Of a stretch of DNA of 64,000 nucleotides, positions 8,676 to 16,963 are shown one piece after another. The stretch covers positions 1 to 64,000 of the forward strand of contig JAFAGC010000057.1 of assembly GCA_023423065.1 (NCBI GenBank). Reading direction: 5' to 3'. A model generated the notes under the pieces. It worked only from the letters and a program-made list of their open reading frames with translations. It had not been told where the DNA came from and did no database searches. Each line of letters begins with the position of its first letter. The first letter of the stretch is position 1. This DNA comes from Pseudomonadota bacterium (GTDB lineage: Bacteria > Pseudomonadota > Gammaproteobacteria > Steroidobacterales > Steroidobacteraceae). Both the position numbers and the translations under genes were made by a program.

Positions 8676-10294
8676 TCCGCAATCCGATCCTGACGGGATT
8701 CAATCCCGATCCGTCCATCTTGCGCGTGGGCGACGACTATTACATCGCGACCTCCACGTTCGAGTGGTACCCGGGCGTGCAGATCCACCACTCGCGCGAC
8801 CTCGAGCACTGGCGGCTGCTCACGCGGCCGCTGAACCGCCCGAGCCAGCTCGACATGCTCGGCGATCCGGATTCGTGCGGTGTCTGGGCGCCGTGCCTCA
8901 CGTACAGCGACGGGCTCTTCTGGCTCATCTACACGGACGTGAAGCGTTACGGCCGCACCACCGTCGGCGGCGCGTCGGGCGCATCCCTGCGCGACTTCCA
9001 CAACTACCTCGTGACCTGTCCGACCATCGACGGCGAGTGGTCCGATGCCGTCTATCTCAACAGCAGCGGTTTCGATCCGTCGCTGTTCCACGATTCCGAT
9101 GGCCGCAAGTACCTGGTGAACCAGCTCTGGGATCACCGCCCCGGCCGCAACCGTTTCAACGGCATCGTGCTGCAGGAGTACTCGCACGAGCAGCGCAAGC
9201 TGATCGGCGAGCGCAAGAACATCTTCCCGGGAACGTCCATCGGGTTCACCGAGGCGCCGCATCTCTACAAGCGCAACGGCTGGTACTACCTGATCACGGC
9301 CGAGGGCGGCACGGGCTGGGGCCACGCGATGACGATGGCGCGCTCACGTTCGCTGACCGGGCCGTACGAACTGCATCCCGACAAGTACATCGTCACCGCG
9401 CGCGAGCGTCCCGATGCGCCGCTGCAGCGCGCGGGTCACGGCGATCTCGTGGAAACGCAGGCCGGCGACACGTATGCCGTCTATCTATGCGGACGGCCGC
9501 TGCACAACCGCGGCCGCTGCGTGCTCGGACGCGAAACCGCGATCCAGAAGATGGTCTGGGGCAGCGACGACTGGCTGCGCACGCGCGACGGCAGCGGCGC
9601 ACCCGAGCTCGAGACGCCGCGGCCGAACTTGCCCGAGGCGCCATTTCCGGAATCGCAGGCGCGCGAGAATTTCGATCGCGGGGAACTGCCGATCCATTTC
9701 CAGTGGTTGCGTTCGCCGTACCCCGCGGAGCTGTTCTCGCTGAGCGAACGTCCCGGGTACCTGCGGCTGTTCGGCCGTGAAACGATCGGCAGCCAGTTCC
9801 GCCAGTCGCTGGTGGCGCGCCGCCAGCAGGCGCATTGCTACACCGCGATCGCGGCGATGGAGTTCGAGCCCGAGCACTACCAGCAGGCCGCGGGCCTCGT
9901 GTGTTACTACAACTCGTCGAAGTTCCACTATCTGCATGTGTCGCACGACGAGACGGTGGGACGTCACGTGCGGGTCATGACGTGTACGCCCGACTCGCCG
10001 CAATCCGATGCGTTCACGACCCCGATCCCGATCCCGAAGGGCCGCATCGAGCTGCGGGTGGACGTGGACTTCGAGCGGCTGCGGTTCGCCTGGCGCACCG
10101 ACGGCGACTGGAAATTCCTGCCCGAGCTGTTCGACGCGAGCATCCTCTCCGACGAAGCGACGACGCCGGGCGCGCCCAACTTCACCGGCGCGTTCGTCGG
10201 CATGGCGTGCCAGGACGTCTCGGGCACCGCGCGCCCCGCGGACTTCGACTGGTTCGAATACCGCGAACGGGAGTACCAGCGCTCCGTCGGATGA
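8672..10294 (+). CDS. Glycoside hydrolase family 43 (beta-xylosidase/arabinofuranosidase type)
   Basis: 540-residue five-bladed beta-propeller hydrolase with a C-terminal beta-sandwich, the layout of XynB-like GH43 enzymes. The three catalytic acidic residues are visible: Asp13 (FNPDPSIL, base), Asp135 (FDPSLF, pKa modulator) and Glu194 (GFTEAPHLY, acid). No signal peptide is present, so it acts in the cytoplasm on imported oligosaccharides, consistent with its 4-bp overlap with the preceding transporter gene. The likely activity is release of xylose or arabinose from xylo-oligosaccharides. Confidence 0.9.
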   Translation: MIRNPILTGFNPDPSILRVGDDYYIATSTFEWYPGVQIHHSRDLEHWRLLTRPLNRPSQLDMLGDPDSCGVWAPCLTYSDGLFWLIYTDVKRYGRTTVGGASGASLRDFHNYLVTCPTIDGEWSDAVYLNSSGFDPSLFHDSDGRKYLVNQLWDHRPGRNRFNGIVLQEYSHEQRKLIGERKNIFPGTSIGFTEAPHLYKRNGWYYLITAEGGTGWGHAMTMARSRSLTGPYELHPDKYIVTARERPDAPLQRAGHGDLVETQAGDTYAVYLCGRPLHNRGRCVLGRETAIQKMVWGSDDWLRTRDGSGAPELETPRPNLPEAPFPESQARENFDRGELPIHFQWLRSPYPAELFSLSERPGYLRLFGRETIGSQFRQSLVARRQQAHCYTAIAAMEFEPEHYQQAAGLVCYYNSSKFHYLHVSHDETVGRHVRVMTCTPDSPQSDAFTTPIPIPKGRIELRVDVDFERLRFAWRTDGDWKFLPELFDASILSDEATTPGAPNFTGAFVGMACQDVSGTARPADFDWFEYREREYQRSVG

Positions 10295-10303
10295 GTTATC
10301 CGC

Positions 10304-11116
10304 TCAGCGGGTCGCCTGGGCGGCTGCCTGGGCGACGGGCTTGTTCTTGTCGTTGACCGACTCTTCGATGAGCGTCGCGACGCCGCGCGGATCTTCCTGC
10401 TGCGCGACGTGTCCGCCCGGGAAGGTGCGGATCGTCCAGCCGCGCGACACCGCGCGCTGCCAGCCCTTGTCGTTCTTCGCGCGTTCCTCGACCGACTGGT
10501 CCTTGGGGACGAAGGCGACATAGGTCACCGGCAGCTTGAGCGCCGCCGGATTCTTGTACGACACCGGCTGGCTGAAGCACTTGATCGAGTGTTTGACGCT
10601 GTGCGGCGGCTTCGTGCCTTCCTTGACCCACGGCACCTGCATGAAGCCCTCCTTGAAGCGGTCCTCTGGCATACCTTTGCCACCGCCGAACATGTCCCAG
10701 AGCGCCATGCCGTCTTCGGGCACGGCCGCGTCGAGGAACACCACGTGCCGGATGCGCTCGGGAATCCGGTCGATCACGCCCGTGATCACCATGCCGCCGT
10801 AGCTGTGCCCGGTCAGCACCACGTCTTTCAGATCCTCGAACAGGATGAGATTCACGACGTCGTTGATGTGGGTTTCGAGGTCCACCTCGGTGCTGTTGAG
10901 GTGCATGCGCTCGCCGAGACCCGTGAGCGTCGCGCGATAGACGGTGTGGCCGTCGTCGGCCAGGAATTTGCCGGTGCTCTTCCATTCCCAGCCGCCGGCG
11001 GTGGCGCCGTGAACGAGCACGAATGTGTATTTCTCGCCGGGTTGGGCCGCCTGCGCGGCGGTCGCGAGGCTGACCAGGCAGAGGAGGGCGAAGATGCGAC
11101 GTAATGCGTTTTTCAT
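10304..11116 (-). CDS. Exported alpha/beta hydrolase
   Basis: 270 residues with a signal peptide (hydrophobic segment ending ATAAQA). The hydrolase core shows the oxyanion segment FVLVHGATAGGWEW and the nucleophile elbow GHSYGG, a pattern seen in plant-type salicylate/pheophorbide esterase relatives. A late His (GGHVAQQEDP) completes the triad. The ATG at 11116 is chosen because the signal peptide starts there; the upstream extension is low complexity. The gene points away from the large TBDR gene across a 377-bp gap that contains three palindromes. The substrate is unknown. Confidence 0.8.
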   Translation of the reverse strand: MKNALRRIFALLCLVSLATAAQAAQPGEKYTFVLVHGATAGGWEWKSTGKFLADDGHTVYRATLTGLGERMHLNSTEVDLETHINDVVNLILFEDLKDVVLTGHSYGGMVITGVIDRIPERIRHVVFLDAAVPEDGMALWDMFGGGKGMPEDRFKEGFMQVPWVKEGTKPPHSVKHSIKCFSQPVSYKNPAALKLPVTYVAFVPKDQSVEERAKNDKGWQRAVSRGWTIRTFPGGHVAQQEDPRGVATLIEESVNDKNKPVAQAAAQATR

Positions 11117-11143
11117 GATGGCAACCGGCTGGTGGAAATGAGA

Positions 11144-11171
11144 GGGGGCGCCGTTTGCAGCCGGCGCCCCC
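11144..11171. repeat. 10-bp inverted repeat near hydrolase start
   Basis: GGGGGCGCCG at 11144-11153 pairs perfectly with CGGCGCCCCC at 11162-11171, with an 8-nt loop. It lies 27 bp upstream of the minus-strand hydrolase start. No T-run follows on either strand, so it is not an intrinsic terminator. It could be a leader hairpin or an operator. Confidence 0.5.
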
Positions 11172-11219
11172 AATGCGCGCTCGACCCCTTCAGGACCGGA
11201 CGTACATCCGGAGGCAATT

Positions 11220-11239
11220 AACCGGCCATTTGGCCGGTT
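11220..11239. promoter_or_regulatory. Near-perfect 20-bp palindrome, operator candidate
   Basis: AACCGGCCATTTGGCCGGTT has two 9-bp arms around a 2-bp centre. The size and tight spacing fit a dimeric repressor site (LacI/TetR/GntR style) between the divergent hydrolase and TBDR genes. No regulator gene is adjacent. The operator role is inference. Confidence 0.4.
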
Positions 11240-11318
11240 GCGCCAATCCGGCTTTTGGCATCCACCCATATCTCTAACTACTCGTGGCCGGATTTGCGCG
11301 GACTTGAGCGGTACTTGC

Positions 11319-11335
11319 ATCGGGGCCGGCCCGAT
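11319..11335. repeat. 17-bp dyad
   Basis: ATCGGG at 11319-11324 and CCCGAT at 11330-11335 flank a 5-bp GCCGG centre. This is a second compact palindrome in the same divergent spacer, about 160 bp before the receptor start. Confidence 0.35.
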
Positions 11336-11493
11336 CAGAAATCCGATATCGCAATCGCCGAAAAATCGATTAGACGTGGATGGCCCCTGGGTGGACTAAT
11401 AAAAGGAAGTGTTACAGGTGAAAGCCACATCCGCAGGTCCGGATCGCGGCTGACACAAAATAAAGACCATTAATTGGCACTACAGAGAGGGGG

Positions 11494-14400
11494 GTGCGCT
11501 TGAAAACCAAGTCCAGATTGGATCATTTGCTCGTGGGCACGTCGGCCATCGCGATGGCAGTGGCGTCGGCCATCGCTTCGGCACAGGCTGAACAGGCGGA
11601 AAACAGCGCGGAGAAGCCTGTCCAGGCCTCGCAAAGCGAGGCCGATGAAAACGCGATCGTCGTCACCGGTATTCGCGCGGCTCTCGAGACCGCGGCAGAG
11701 ATCAAGCGGCGCGCCGACACGTTCGTCGACTCGGTCACCGCGTCCGACGTCTCGAGCCTCCCCGATCTTTCCGTCGCCGAAGCGTTGCAGCGCGTCCCCG
11801 GCGTCACCGTCACCCGTTTCCCGTTCGGCGGCGCGTCGCCCGACTTCCCGTCACCGGAAGGTCGCGGCAACCTGATCCGCGGATTGGGCTTCGTCCGCTC
11901 CGAATTCAACGGCCGCGATGCGTTCTCCGCCAACGGCGGCCGCGCGCTCGACTGGTCGAGCATCCCGCCCGAGCTCGTCGGCGCGGTGGACATCTACAAG
12001 AACCAGTCGGCCGACCTGATCGAAGGCGGCATCGGCGGCACGATCAACCTGCGCACGCTCGAGCCGTTCGACCGCAACTCGCACATCGTCGCCTTCACGG
12101 CGGACGCCACCTACGCCGACCTCGGCGAGCAGTGGGCGCCGTCGTACTCGGTCGTCGCCGGCAATCGCTGGGATACCGACTCCGGCGAGTGGGGTCTCAT
12201 GGCTTCGTACTCGAAGTCCGAGCTCGACTCGATGATCAACGGCTGGCAGCAGGGTGCGCCGACGCCGCGTATCGACCCCTCGGTCAGTGAACCCTCCGGT
12301 CCGGACAAGTTCACGGGCGTGTCGGCCGACCAGATCGGCGCATACGTTCCCGGCTTCCAGCTCCGCACGAACGAAGTCGAGCGCGATCGCACCAGCTACT
12401 ACCTCGCCGCTCAGTGGCAGAAGGACGAGGTGCGCGCGACCGTCAAGTACGCGCGCGTCGAGAACAAGATCGACAGCCTCGAACACACGACCGAGTGGTT
12501 CCCGGATCACGACGGTGGCCCGCGTATCACGATGTCCGACCTCGTGATGAGGGACTGGTCGTCGCCCGGCATCGGAACGTGCAGCGGCCCCGGCGGCCTG
12601 CCGACGGCGCCCGGCGATTGCGAAGTCATGATCCCGATCGGCGGCGGCCTGATGGAATCCGGAATGGTCTCCGACACCGGCGAGAGCTGGGCGGGTGCGT
12701 ACGGTCTCGGCGTCGGTACGCTGGGCATCGGCAAGCACGAGCGGGCGACCACCGAAGACATCAGCTTGAACGTGAAGTGGAACGCGACGGAACGCCTGTT
12801 CCTCGAGTTCGACGCGCAGCTGACCAAGGCCGACGCGGACTTCATCGAAGTCTGGGGCGGCGGTACGTTCCTCTCGAACGCCTGGGTCCAGCCGGACCTC
12901 GAGAATCCGCGCATCCGTTTCGACATCGATCCGCGCCAGGGCTTCAACCTGGGCAACACGCGTATCGGCGGCTCGGGCAACGTTCCGACGCCGACTTCGA
13001 CGATGGATCCGAACGGCGCGTTCTGGCTGTTCGCCGCCGACTCGTTCCGCGAAGGCACGGGCGAGCTGTATGCCTTCCGTTCCGACGGCAAGTTCGAAAT
13101 CAGCGAAGACTCCTGGTTCAAGGCGATCCGGTTCGGCGCGCGTCTCTCCGAGCGCGAGCAGACCAACAAGGAAATCGGCCTGAACTGGGGCGGCATCGCG
13201 CCCGCCTGGGCCGGTGGCTACGCCGTGTTCTCGCACATGCAGGAGCCGGCCCACGAACTGGTCGACTTCTCGAACTTCTTCCGCGGTGGTGTCGTTCAGG
13301 GAACGAACACTTCGTTCCCGTACATCCGCAGCGACCTGCTGCTGGATTACACCAAGATGCTCGAGTACATCGACAACGAGCCGACCCTCACGGGCAATCA
13401 CCCGTGGGCTCCGCGCGGCAACGCGGATGGAACGGCCAACTACCGTCCTGAAGACATCTCGGACATCACGGAGCGCAACGAGGCCGCTTACATCCGCTTC
13501 GATTTCGGCAAGGAAATCGGCGACGACGGCATGTCGATCGACGGCAACGTCGGCGTACGGTTCGTGAAGACGGAACTGTCGTCGACCGGCGCGTTCTCCT
13601 ACCTGCCGTTCAACGAGGATACACAGACCGCCTCGACCCCGGATGCGCCGCGTACGCCGGATGCGGAAGATCACGACGATCCGCGCGACTTCCTGCCGGA
13701 AACGACCGTGTTCCTCGAGCAGGCGGCGTTCCCGATCGCGGTGGACCAGGACGACACGAAGTGGCTGCCGTCGCTCAACGTGAAGTTCAACCTGAACGAC
13801 AACATGCTGTTCCGCTTCGGCGCCAGCAAGGCGGTCACGCGCCCGAACGTGCAGGACCTGCGTGCCTCGCAGCGCGCGGAAGCCAACACGACGCGTGTGA
13901 ACTACGCGCCGATCACGGACGAAGACGATCCGCTGTTCGGCGTGGACCGCGGTGCGCAGGACATCCGTCTGAATCGCATCGTGATCACGCGCGGCAACCC
14001 GGTGTTGAAGCCGACCGAGGCGGTGAGCCTGGACCTGTCGTACGAGTGGTACTTCCAGGGCGGCTTCTTCTCGGCCGCGGTGTTCAAGAAGGACCTGAAG
14101 AACATCATCGCCAACGGCGAAATGCAGATCGGTTCGGTCACGCTGGACGGCCAGACGGTCGATGTCGTGTACAACGGCCTCGTCAACCAGGCCAAGGCGG
14201 ACCTGCACGGCTTCGAGCTGTCGTATCAGCAGTTCTTCGACCGGCTGCCGGGCTGGATGTCGCACCTGGGCGTCCAGGCCAACTACACCAACATCCAGGC
14301 GGACGGTGAGCCGCCGGGCAACGGTGTGGACGCGAACGGCGACGGCATCGCGGACGACCTGACCACGAACTTCCGCTTCGGCGTGACCGATCTGCTTGGC

Positions 14401-14727
14401 CAGTCCGAGCACATCGCGAACCTGATCGGTATCTACCAGGACGACAACATGGAGTTCCGGTTGGCATACAACTGGCGCTCGGAATACCTGACGACGTATC
14501 GCGACTGGGTGACCGGTAACCCGATCTATACGGCGGACGGTGGCATGCTGGACGGCTCGTTCCGTTACGACTTCAACGAGCATTTCCAGATCAACGCGTC
14601 GATCTCCAACATCTTCGACAAGAAGGAGAAGGCGTTCATGTTGCTGAACGAGCAGGGCCAGACGGCGCCTCGCTTCGCGTTCCTGAACGATCGACGCATG
14701 GTTCTGGGTGTGAGATACCAGTTCTGA
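11494..14727 (+). CDS. TonB-dependent receptor, large carbohydrate-type
   Basis: 1077-residue outer-membrane active transporter. The GTG at 11494 follows AGAGAGGGGG and opens a signal peptide (residues 1 to about 34). A TonB-box-like IVVTGIR sits at about 55-61, then a plug (about 65-200: SVAEALQRVPGVTVTR, GTINLRTLEP), then the 22-strand barrel ending in the terminal aromatic VRYQF. Its size and plug type match the family that partners tryptophan-halogenase-like and cupin genes in Caulobacter/Xanthomonas-type carbohydrate loci, which is exactly what follows. The substrate is probably a plant oligosaccharide. An intrinsic terminator follows, so the receptor can be expressed above the downstream operon. 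Confidence 0.92.
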   Translation: MRLKTKSRLDHLLVGTSAIAMAVASAIASAQAEQAENSAEKPVQASQSEADENAIVVTGIRAALETAAEIKRRADTFVDSVTASDVSSLPDLSVAEALQRVPGVTVTRFPFGGASPDFPSPEGRGNLIRGLGFVRSEFNGRDAFSANGGRALDWSSIPPELVGAVDIYKNQSADLIEGGIGGTINLRTLEPFDRNSHIVAFTADATYADLGEQWAPSYSVVAGNRWDTDSGEWGLMASYSKSELDSMINGWQQGAPTPRIDPSVSEPSGPDKFTGVSADQIGAYVPGFQLRTNEVERDRTSYYLAAQWQKDEVRATVKYARVENKIDSLEHTTEWFPDHDGGPRITMSDLVMRDWSSPGIGTCSGPGGLPTAPGDCEVMIPIGGGLMESGMVSDTGESWAGAYGLGVGTLGIGKHERATTEDISLNVKWNATERLFLEFDAQLTKADADFIEVWGGGTFLSNAWVQPDLENPRIRFDIDPRQGFNLGNTRIGGSGNVPTPTSTMDPNGAFWLFAADSFREGTGELYAFRSDGKFEISEDSWFKAIRFGARLSEREQTNKEIGLNWGGIAPAWAGGYAVFSHMQEPAHELVDFSNFFRGGVVQGTNTSFPYIRSDLLLDYTKMLEYIDNEPTLTGNHPWAPRGNADGTANYRPEDISDITERNEAAYIRFDFGKEIGDDGMSIDGNVGVRFVKTELSSTGAFSYLPFNEDTQTASTPDAPRTPDAEDHDDPRDFLPETTVFLEQAAFPIAVDQDDTKWLPSLNVKFNLNDNMLFRFGASKAVTRPNVQDLRASQRAEANTTRVNYAPITDEDDPLFGVDRGAQDIRLNRIVITRGNPVLKPTEAVSLDLSYEWYFQGGFFSAAVFKKDLKNIIANGEMQIGSVTLDGQTVDVVYNGLVNQAKADLHGFELSYQQFFDRLPGWMSHLGVQANYTNIQADGEPPGNGVDANGDGIADDLTTNFRFGVTDLLGQSEHIANLIGIYQDDNMEFRLAYNWRSEYLTTYRDWVTGNPIYTADGGMLDGSFRYDFNEHFQINASISNIFDKKEKAFMLLNEQGQTAPRFAFLNDRRMVLGVRYQF

Positions 14728-14750
14728 GAAACCGGGGGTATCGTCACGGA

Positions 14751-14779
14751 GGGCGGAGACTCACGTCTCCGCCCTTTTT
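14751..14779 (+). terminator. Intrinsic terminator after the large TBDR
   Basis: Perfect 10-bp stem GGGCGGAGAC (14751-14760) / GTCTCCGCCC (14765-14774), loop TCAC, then five T. It lies 24 bp after the receptor stop and just before the halogenase operon, so it probably sets different expression levels for the receptor and the downstream genes. Confidence 0.9.
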
Positions 14780-14804
14780 CAATTCTGGAAACGGAGGATC
14801 GAGC

Positions 14805-15422
14805 ATGAAACGACTCGTCGGAATCGCGGCCATCGTGATGGCCTTTGCGGGGATCGCGAACGCGAAGTCACCCAAACACGAGTATGGAGCCGCGGCCAAC
14901 GAGAACGGCCCGGGCTACATGTCGGCGCCGGCCGAGGGTGGGCGTTACGCCGTCGTGTACACCGGCGCGCGCGGCATGAAGCGCGACGAGGTGGCCCAGC
15001 TCGCATTGCTGCGCGCCGCCGAGCTCACCGCCGAATCGGGCAAGGAATGGTTCGCGGTGATCGAGACAAAATCGCAGCGCGTGGCGCTCGTGGAGCCCGA
15101 CGGCGGCCTCAAGAATCGCAGCGGCGGATTCATGGGCGGTCCCGGCGGAGCCAGTGCCGGCTCTGGCGGTGGCGCCGCGTCGTCGCCGCGCGGCGTTTCG
15201 GATGCGAGCACCGCGGGTGGCGCGAGCACGGGTGGATTCGGTGGCGGTGCGCCGCCGCCGCAAGTCGTCGAGCGCTGGACGCCGCCCAAGGTTTACCAGA
15301 CGATCATCCTGATCCAGATGGGCTCGGGCGAAGAGGCCAAGTTCGCGGGTGTGGAAAAGCCCCCGGAAATCTTCTCCGCGAAGACGGTGGCAGACGAAAT
15401 CCGCGCGAAGATTCAACCCTAG
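14805..15422 (+). CDS. Secreted glycine-rich-linker protein (CC0125/CC1285-like)
   Basis: 205 residues with a signal peptide ending GIANAKS. The N-terminal domain reads YAVVYTGARGMKRDEVAQLALLRAAELT, a pattern I associate with the CC0125/CC1285 family of Caulobacter lipoprotein-like proteins. No lipobox Cys is seen. A Gly/Ser/Ala-rich linker (about residues 104-150) leads to a short C-terminal region rich in beta pattern (VYQTIILIQMGSGEE). It lies between the receptor terminator and the first halogenase gene, 6 bp before that GTG, so it is co-transcribed. Periplasmic function unknown. Confidence 0.6.
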   Translation: MKRLVGIAAIVMAFAGIANAKSPKHEYGAAANENGPGYMSAPAEGGRYAVVYTGARGMKRDEVAQLALLRAAELTAESGKEWFAVIETKSQRVALVEPDGGLKNRSGGFMGGPGGASAGSGGGAASSPRGVSDASTAGGASTGGFGGGAPPPQVVERWTPPKVYQTIILIQMGSGEEAKFAGVEKPPEIFSAKTVADEIRAKIQP

Positions 15423-15428
15423 GAAATC

Positions 15429-16961
15429 GTGCGCCAGAAAATCGAGAGCATTTGCGTGCTGGGCGGCGGCACGGCTGGATGGATGACCGCCGCGGCGCTC
15501 TCGCACAAGTTCAAGGGCCAGCCCATATCCATCCGGCTCATCGAGTCCGATGAGATCGGCACTGTGGGTGTGGGGGAGGCAACACTTCCCCACATCCGCA
15601 ATTTCAACAACGCCCTGCGCATCGGTGAGCCGGAACTCATGAAGGCCACCGAGGCGACGATCAAGCTCGGCATCGAGTTCTGCGACTGGGGCCGGATCGG
15701 CGATCGCTACATCCATCCCTTCGGCGACTACGGCCCGAACGTGAACGGCGTGCCGTTCTACCAGTTCTGGCTGCGGCTGCGCGGGCTCGGCGACACGACC
15801 CGTCTCGACGAGTATTCGCTCGGCGTCATCCTCGCGGAGATGGGACGGTTCATGAGCCCGGGCACGGACCCGGCGCGGCTCGAGTCCACGTTCCGATACG
15901 CCTACCAGTTCGATGCCACGAAGTACGCGCGATTCCTGCGCAAGTACTCGGAAGCCAATGGCGTGGTGCGCATCGAGGGCAAGGTGGTCGACGCCACGCG
16001 TCACGCCACGACGGGTTTCATCGAGTCCGTGAAGCTCGATCGCGGCGAGAGCGTCGCCGCCGACCTGTGGGTCGACTGTTCGGGTTTTCGCGGGTTGCTG
16101 ATCGAACAGCAACTCCAGACCGGCTACGAGGACTGGAGCCAGTGGCTGCCCTGCAATCGCGCCGTGGCGATCCCGTGCGAGACGCACGGTCCGCTCACGC
16201 CATTCACGCGCGCGACGGCGCGCCAGGCCGGCTGGCAGTGGCGCATCCCGCTGCAGCACCGCGTGGGCAACGGCCATGTCTTCTGCAGCGATTTCATTTC
16301 CGAGGACGAGGCGACGCAGGTCCTGCTCGACAATCTCGAAGGGCCGCCGCTCGCATCGCCCAACAAGTTGTTCTTCAAGACCGGCCGGCGCCGCCAGTTC
16401 TGGAACAAGAACGTGGTGGCCATCGGCCTGTCCGCCGGATTCCTCGAGCCGCTGGAATCGACGTCGATCCACCTGATCCAGGACGGCATCACCGAGCTGA
16501 TCCAGCTCTTCCCCGACAAGGACTTCGCGCAGTCGGACGCCGACGAATACAACCGGCGCATGAGCCTGTACTTCGAGCGCGTGCGGGATTTCCTGCTGCT
16601 GCACTACGTCGCGACCCAGCGCGACGACAGCCCGATGTGGCGGCACTTCCGCAACCTGAAGCTGCCCGACAGCCTGCAGGAGAAGATCGACGCCTGGCTC
16701 GCGCGTGCGCACATCATCAAGTACGAGTTCGGCGTCTTCCTGCCGCCGAGCTGGATCGCGGTGATGCTCGGACAGAACCTGCTGCCGCGCGGCTACGATC
16801 CGCGCGCCGACGCGGCGCCGCAGGCCGTGCTCGTGGACAACGCCGCGGCGATCCGCCGTGGAGTCCTCGATGCCGCGCGGCATGCGCCGGACCATGCGGC
16901 CTGGATCCGCCAGATCGGAGCCGCATCGGACACGGCGCCGCTGAGCGCGGCGGGTAGATAG
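15429..16961 (+). CDS. Tryptophan-halogenase-family flavoprotein 1
   Basis: 510 residues of the FAD-dependent halogenase family. The FAD Rossmann motif is LGGGTAGWMTAAA (residues 11-23) and the family signature GWQWRIPLQ lies near 268-276. The catalytic pair expected from PrnA is intact: Lys79 in ATIKLGIEF and Glu343 in LEPLESTS. A GTG start at 15429 is used. No flavin reductase or indole pathway gene is nearby. In TBDR carbohydrate loci these proteins are common and their substrate is unknown, so real halogenation of tryptophan should not be assumed. First of four tandem paralogues. Confidence 0.88.
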   Translation: MRQKIESICVLGGGTAGWMTAAALSHKFKGQPISIRLIESDEIGTVGVGEATLPHIRNFNNALRIGEPELMKATEATIKLGIEFCDWGRIGDRYIHPFGDYGPNVNGVPFYQFWLRLRGLGDTTRLDEYSLGVILAEMGRFMSPGTDPARLESTFRYAYQFDATKYARFLRKYSEANGVVRIEGKVVDATRHATTGFIESVKLDRGESVAADLWVDCSGFRGLLIEQQLQTGYEDWSQWLPCNRAVAIPCETHGPLTPFTRATARQAGWQWRIPLQHRVGNGHVFCSDFISEDEATQVLLDNLEGPPLASPNKLFFKTGRRRQFWNKNVVAIGLSAGFLEPLESTSIHLIQDGITELIQLFPDKDFAQSDADEYNRRMSLYFERVRDFLLLHYVATQRDDSPMWRHFRNLKLPDSLQEKIDAWLARAHIIKYEFGVFLPPSWIAVMLGQNLLPRGYDPRADAAPQAVLVDNAAAIRRGVLDAARHAPDHAAWIRQIGAASDTAPLSAAGR

Positions 16962-16963
16962 CC

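Larger units (their letters stand above)
11117..11493. other. 377-bp divergent intergenic region with three dyads
   Basis: No gene is supported here. It separates the hydrolase (minus) from the large TBDR (plus) and holds three inverted repeats, listed separately. The 3' third is AT-rich relative to the genome (for example 11398-11404 and 11457-11476) and is where the receptor promoter probably lies. No unambiguous -35/-10 pair could be chosen. Confidence 0.6.

Noticed and set aside
11851..14583. 910-codon minus-strand frame opposite the large receptor
   Set aside because: Antisense shadow of an obvious TBDR; composition is low-complexity Arg/Val.
14868..16895. 675-codon minus-strand frame opposite the small secreted protein and halogenase 1
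   Set aside because: Shadow of genes with clear FAD and catalytic motifs.
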